IMG/VR virus record: IMGVR_UViG_3300017767_000010
Coordinates: 1 to 60,141 of that record
From: a virus
Strand: one strand, 5' to 3'
Length of the DNA: 60,141 nt
The notes beneath the pieces are model-generated. The model saw only the letters and a program-made list of their open reading frames with translations, was not told the origin of the DNA and ran no database searches. Every line of letters begins with the position of its first letter. The first letter of the stretch is position 1. The translations under genes and the position numbers were made by a program. This document shows, piece by piece, positions 58,813 through 60,141 of this stretch.

Positions 58813-58991
58813 GATTTATGTACTAAGTTACTTAATTCTTGTGACACGATTTGTATACTATTTCCAGTTTTATGTTCTATTATAGGTACATAGCTAACTT
58901 GTTGTATTTCAGAACATTGTACACATTTATTATAACCTAATTCTATTCTAACTGGGTGTAGTACTGAACCACATCTACAAAATTTATTCAT
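58797..58991 (-). CDS. zinc-ribbon protein, 64 aa
   Basis: Cys5-x-Cys7 in 'FCRCGSVLHP' and Cys23-x2-Cys26 in 'NKCVQCS' can bind zinc; 'YVPIIEHKTGNSIQI' follows. I recall 'HKTGNSxQI' in small phage zinc proteins near replication genes. Might contact DNA or RNA polymerase. Overlaps both neighbours. Confidence 0.72.
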   Translation of the reverse strand: MNKFCRCGSVLHPVRIELGYNKCVQCSEIQQVSYVPIIEHKTGNSIQIVSQELSNLVHKSWRRK

Positions 58992-59103
58992 ATTTTAATT
59001 TATTTATTTCATTGATATCTTCAACTTCTAACTCGCTGAACATACTTATTATTTCTTTACTAATATTATCACTTTCAATATTAGTTTGTAACGTATTTTT
59101 CAT
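58984..59103 (-). CDS. tiny acidic protein, 39 aa
   Basis: ATG at 59101-59103 to TAA at 58984-58986: 39 residues ('MKNTLQTNIESDNISKEIIS' then 'MFSELEVEDINEINKLKYE'). Acidic helix, overlaps the next gene by 8 bases and lies two bases after the previous stop. Unknown. Confidence 0.55.
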   Translation of the reverse strand: MKNTLQTNIESDNISKEIISMFSELEVEDINEINKLKYE

Positions 59104-59105
59104 AA

Positions 59106-59225
59106 TTATTTTATTTTTTTTACAACACCGCAAACCATACATAAATAATGGTTTTCAGATGTTTTTATAAATGTATATTTATTGTTGCATTTATCACAAC
59201 TATCCACAAATTTCTCTTGTGCCAT
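59106..59225 (-). CDS. tiny zinc-ribbon protein, 39 aa
   Basis: 39 residues with two CxxC knuckles (Cys10/Cys13 in 'DSCDKCNNKY' and Cys30/Cys33 in 'YLCMVCGVV'), a complete minimal zinc ribbon. Overlaps the upstream gene by 26 bases. Too short for routine gene callers, but the spaced cysteines make it convincing. Confidence 0.62.
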   Translation of the reverse strand: MAQEKFVDSCDKCNNKYTFIKTSENHYLCMVCGVVKKIK

Positions 59226-59430
59226 CATTATTTATATCATATCTATGCTGATTATCTAAATCAAACGTTATAATTTTACCATTTGTTTCCATCCATTGAC
59301 AATTTGTCATATTATGACCTTTATCATCTAAAAATTGTTCAGCATCTTCACTATTTTTAAACCATTCTATTAATTCATATTGCCAAACATTTCTATTTTC
59401 AAGAACTGTTATATATTTTTTATCTTTCAT
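59200..59430 (-). CDS. hypothetical protein, 76 aa
   Basis: 76 residues: 'KYITVLENRNVWQYELIEWF' and 'SEDAEQFLDDKGHNMTNCQW', ending 'DINNDGTREICG' with TAG (then TTG TGA). Its ATG shares a base with the previous stop. Looks like a small alpha/beta protein; no family. Confidence 0.65.
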   Translation of the reverse strand: MKDKKYITVLENRNVWQYELIEWFKNSEDAEQFLDDKGHNMTNCQWMETNGKIITFDLDNQHRYDINNDGTREICG

Positions 59431-59846
59431 TATTTAAAATTTTTATTAAATTTATTTTTATTATATGCATCTATAAACAAATCTGAATCAAATTTTAATT
59501 TAGGTACTTGCTTTAGATGTCTTTTATTATATATTAATTTACCTTCATAATTATCAATTAATATTGCAATGCAATCTTGTTGTAATATATCGCATAAATC
59601 TTCAACTTTTTCTTTTATTTCTTTTATAGAAGCAATAATTGAAGTCAAACCTACAAAAGTTGGTTCTTCATCACCAAGATATTCACCTTTATCTACAAAG
59701 TAAGAATCATCATATATTTTAAAACCAGCTTGTCGTAATAATACCGCAACACCGTTTTCAGTATACATATGGCCATTTAAACCTATGTTAAATTCAACTT
59801 GAGTTATTTTAACTCCACTTCCAATACAATTTTCTATATTATTCAT
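59430..59846 (-). CDS. hypothetical protein, 138 aa
   Basis: 138 residues. 'GVKITQVEFNIGLNGHMYTE' and 'VAVLLRQAGFKIYDDSYFVD' look like a small alpha/beta domain; 'FVGLTSIIASIKEIKEKVED' and 'QDCIAILIDNYEGKLIYNKR' follow. No catalytic motif recognised. Overlaps the upstream gene by 8 bases. Confidence 0.68.
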   Translation of the reverse strand: MNNIENCIGSGVKITQVEFNIGLNGHMYTENGVAVLLRQAGFKIYDDSYFVDKGEYLGDEEPTFVGLTSIIASIKEIKEKVEDLCDILQQDCIAILIDNYEGKLIYNKRHLKQVPKLKFDSDLFIDAYNKNKFNKNFK

Positions 59847-59991
59847 CTAATTTTTTTCTTATTTTTAATAATTTATCTCTTAATTCAAGAGGTGTTAATC
59901 CAGTTGGTTTATTCATATTTAACATAAGTTGATTCATTACTGAATTTTTATGTTGTTTAATAAGTTTTGGATCTATTCTTGTAAATTTCAT
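59839..59991 (-). CDS. small helical protein, 50 aa
   Basis: ATG at 59989-59991 to TAA at 59839-59841 encodes 50 residues ('MKFTRIDPKLIKQHKNSVMN' ... 'LRDKLLKIRKKLDE'). Coupled by ATGA to the upstream gene. Basic, helical, unknown. Confidence 0.58.
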   Translation of the reverse strand: MKFTRIDPKLIKQHKNSVMNQLMLNMNKPTGLTPLELRDKLLKIRKKLDE

Positions 59992-60141
59992 ATTTCAATT
60001 TTATTTATTTCTTTGTATATTTTATCTAATTCTGATTCAAAATACGGTTGAATATTTTTAGGTTGAAACATAGAATAGTTTTTCTTGAAAGATTCAATTC
60101 TATGCTTTGCTAAATCAATCGCACATATATTTATATAGTGT
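59988..60141 (-). CDS. 3' part of a protein gene cut by the window edge
   Basis: Open on the - strand from the right edge to TGA at 59988-59990 (ATGA with the next gene). About 50 residues are visible, beginning 'HYINICAIDLAKHRIESFKK' and ending 'ESELDKIYKEINKIEI'. The start lies outside. No family recognised. Confidence 0.6.
   Translation of the reverse strand, partial: HYINICAIDLAKHRIESFKKNYSMFQPKNIQPYFESELDKIYKEINKIEI

Noticed and set aside
1035-59202. Genome-wide reading of TAG as an amino acid
   Set aside because: TAG ends several genes in a normal way: 1035 (overlapping GTG start), 1271, the TAG TAA before nrdA, TAGTAG after primase-helicase, the ligase end in the next start, and 59200 (TAG TTG TGA). 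Only the portal TAG is clearly inside a gene.
1-60141. Terminal repeat or circular overlap of the window
   Set aside because: The first and last bases share no visible repeat and both edges cut genes, so the window is a fragment or an arbitrary cut of a larger genome.
1-60141. CRISPR array, insertion sequence or integrase
   Set aside because: No regularly spaced direct repeats, transposase or integrase motifs were found on either strand.

Overview
The window is about 60 kb of an AT-rich, tailed, lytic-looking bacteriophage genome, most likely a podovirus-type phage of a marine or aquatic Bacteroidetes (flavobacterial) host. The host inference rests on four things: starts are preceded by A/T-rich sequence rather than Shine-Dalgarno boxes; one small secreted protein has a signal peptide ending in N-A-Q, as is common in Bacteroidetes; tail proteins carry fibronectin-like domains with the 'YATNSxG' signature common in Bacteroidetes surface proteins; and tail-fibre modules resemble those of marine phages. 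No integrase, repressor, insertion sequence or CRISPR array is visible.

Positions 1-44017 are all on the + strand and form the structural half. From left to right there are about ten tiny, mostly very basic proteins; a phage GroEL/GroES pair; a winged-helix-like protein; a tail-fibre/adhesin block (glycine-rich fibre with a cupredoxin-like motif, LamG-repeat protein); a lysis cassette (3-TM holin, M15 peptidase endolysin); a protein that looks like two GroES folds in tandem; a possible small terminase; large terminase; portal; scaffold; major capsid protein; connector proteins; a three-part tail 'stabilisation' protein; and ejection/internal virion proteins ending in a 2366-residue giant with two HExxH metallopeptidase motifs. 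Hairpins follow the capsid gene and the next gene, and a strong hairpin at 44021-44052 lies between the convergent halves.

Positions 44059-60141 are all on the - strand and form the replication and nucleotide-metabolism half. In transcription order (right to left) they hold many tiny genes and zinc ribbons, tRNA-Met(CAT)/tRNA-Gly(TCC), ATP-dependent DNA ligase, a cluster of tiny coupled genes, a sigma70-like factor, an ERF annealing protein, a RecB-like exonuclease, SSB, primase-helicase, thymidylate synthase, a GIY-YIG-MazG fusion, a MazG-like protein, a PD-(D/E)xK endonuclease, and class I ribonucleotide reductase NrdB and NrdA. No DNA polymerase is in the window, so the genome must continue beyond it (both edges cut genes).

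The main oddities are: (1) an in-frame TAG at 17985-17987 that cuts the portal gene in two; (2) a complete fibre-associated gene at 9098-9595 with no ATG, GTG or TTG start, apparently beginning with ATA; (3) short patches of clearly higher-GC, different codon usage inside the most conserved parts of terminase, RNR, primase-helicase, thymidylate synthase, GroEL and the giant virion protein; (4) a tandem GroES-like protein next to terminase in addition to the GroEL/ES pair; and (5) a GIY-YIG domain fused to a MazG-type pyrophosphohydrolase.
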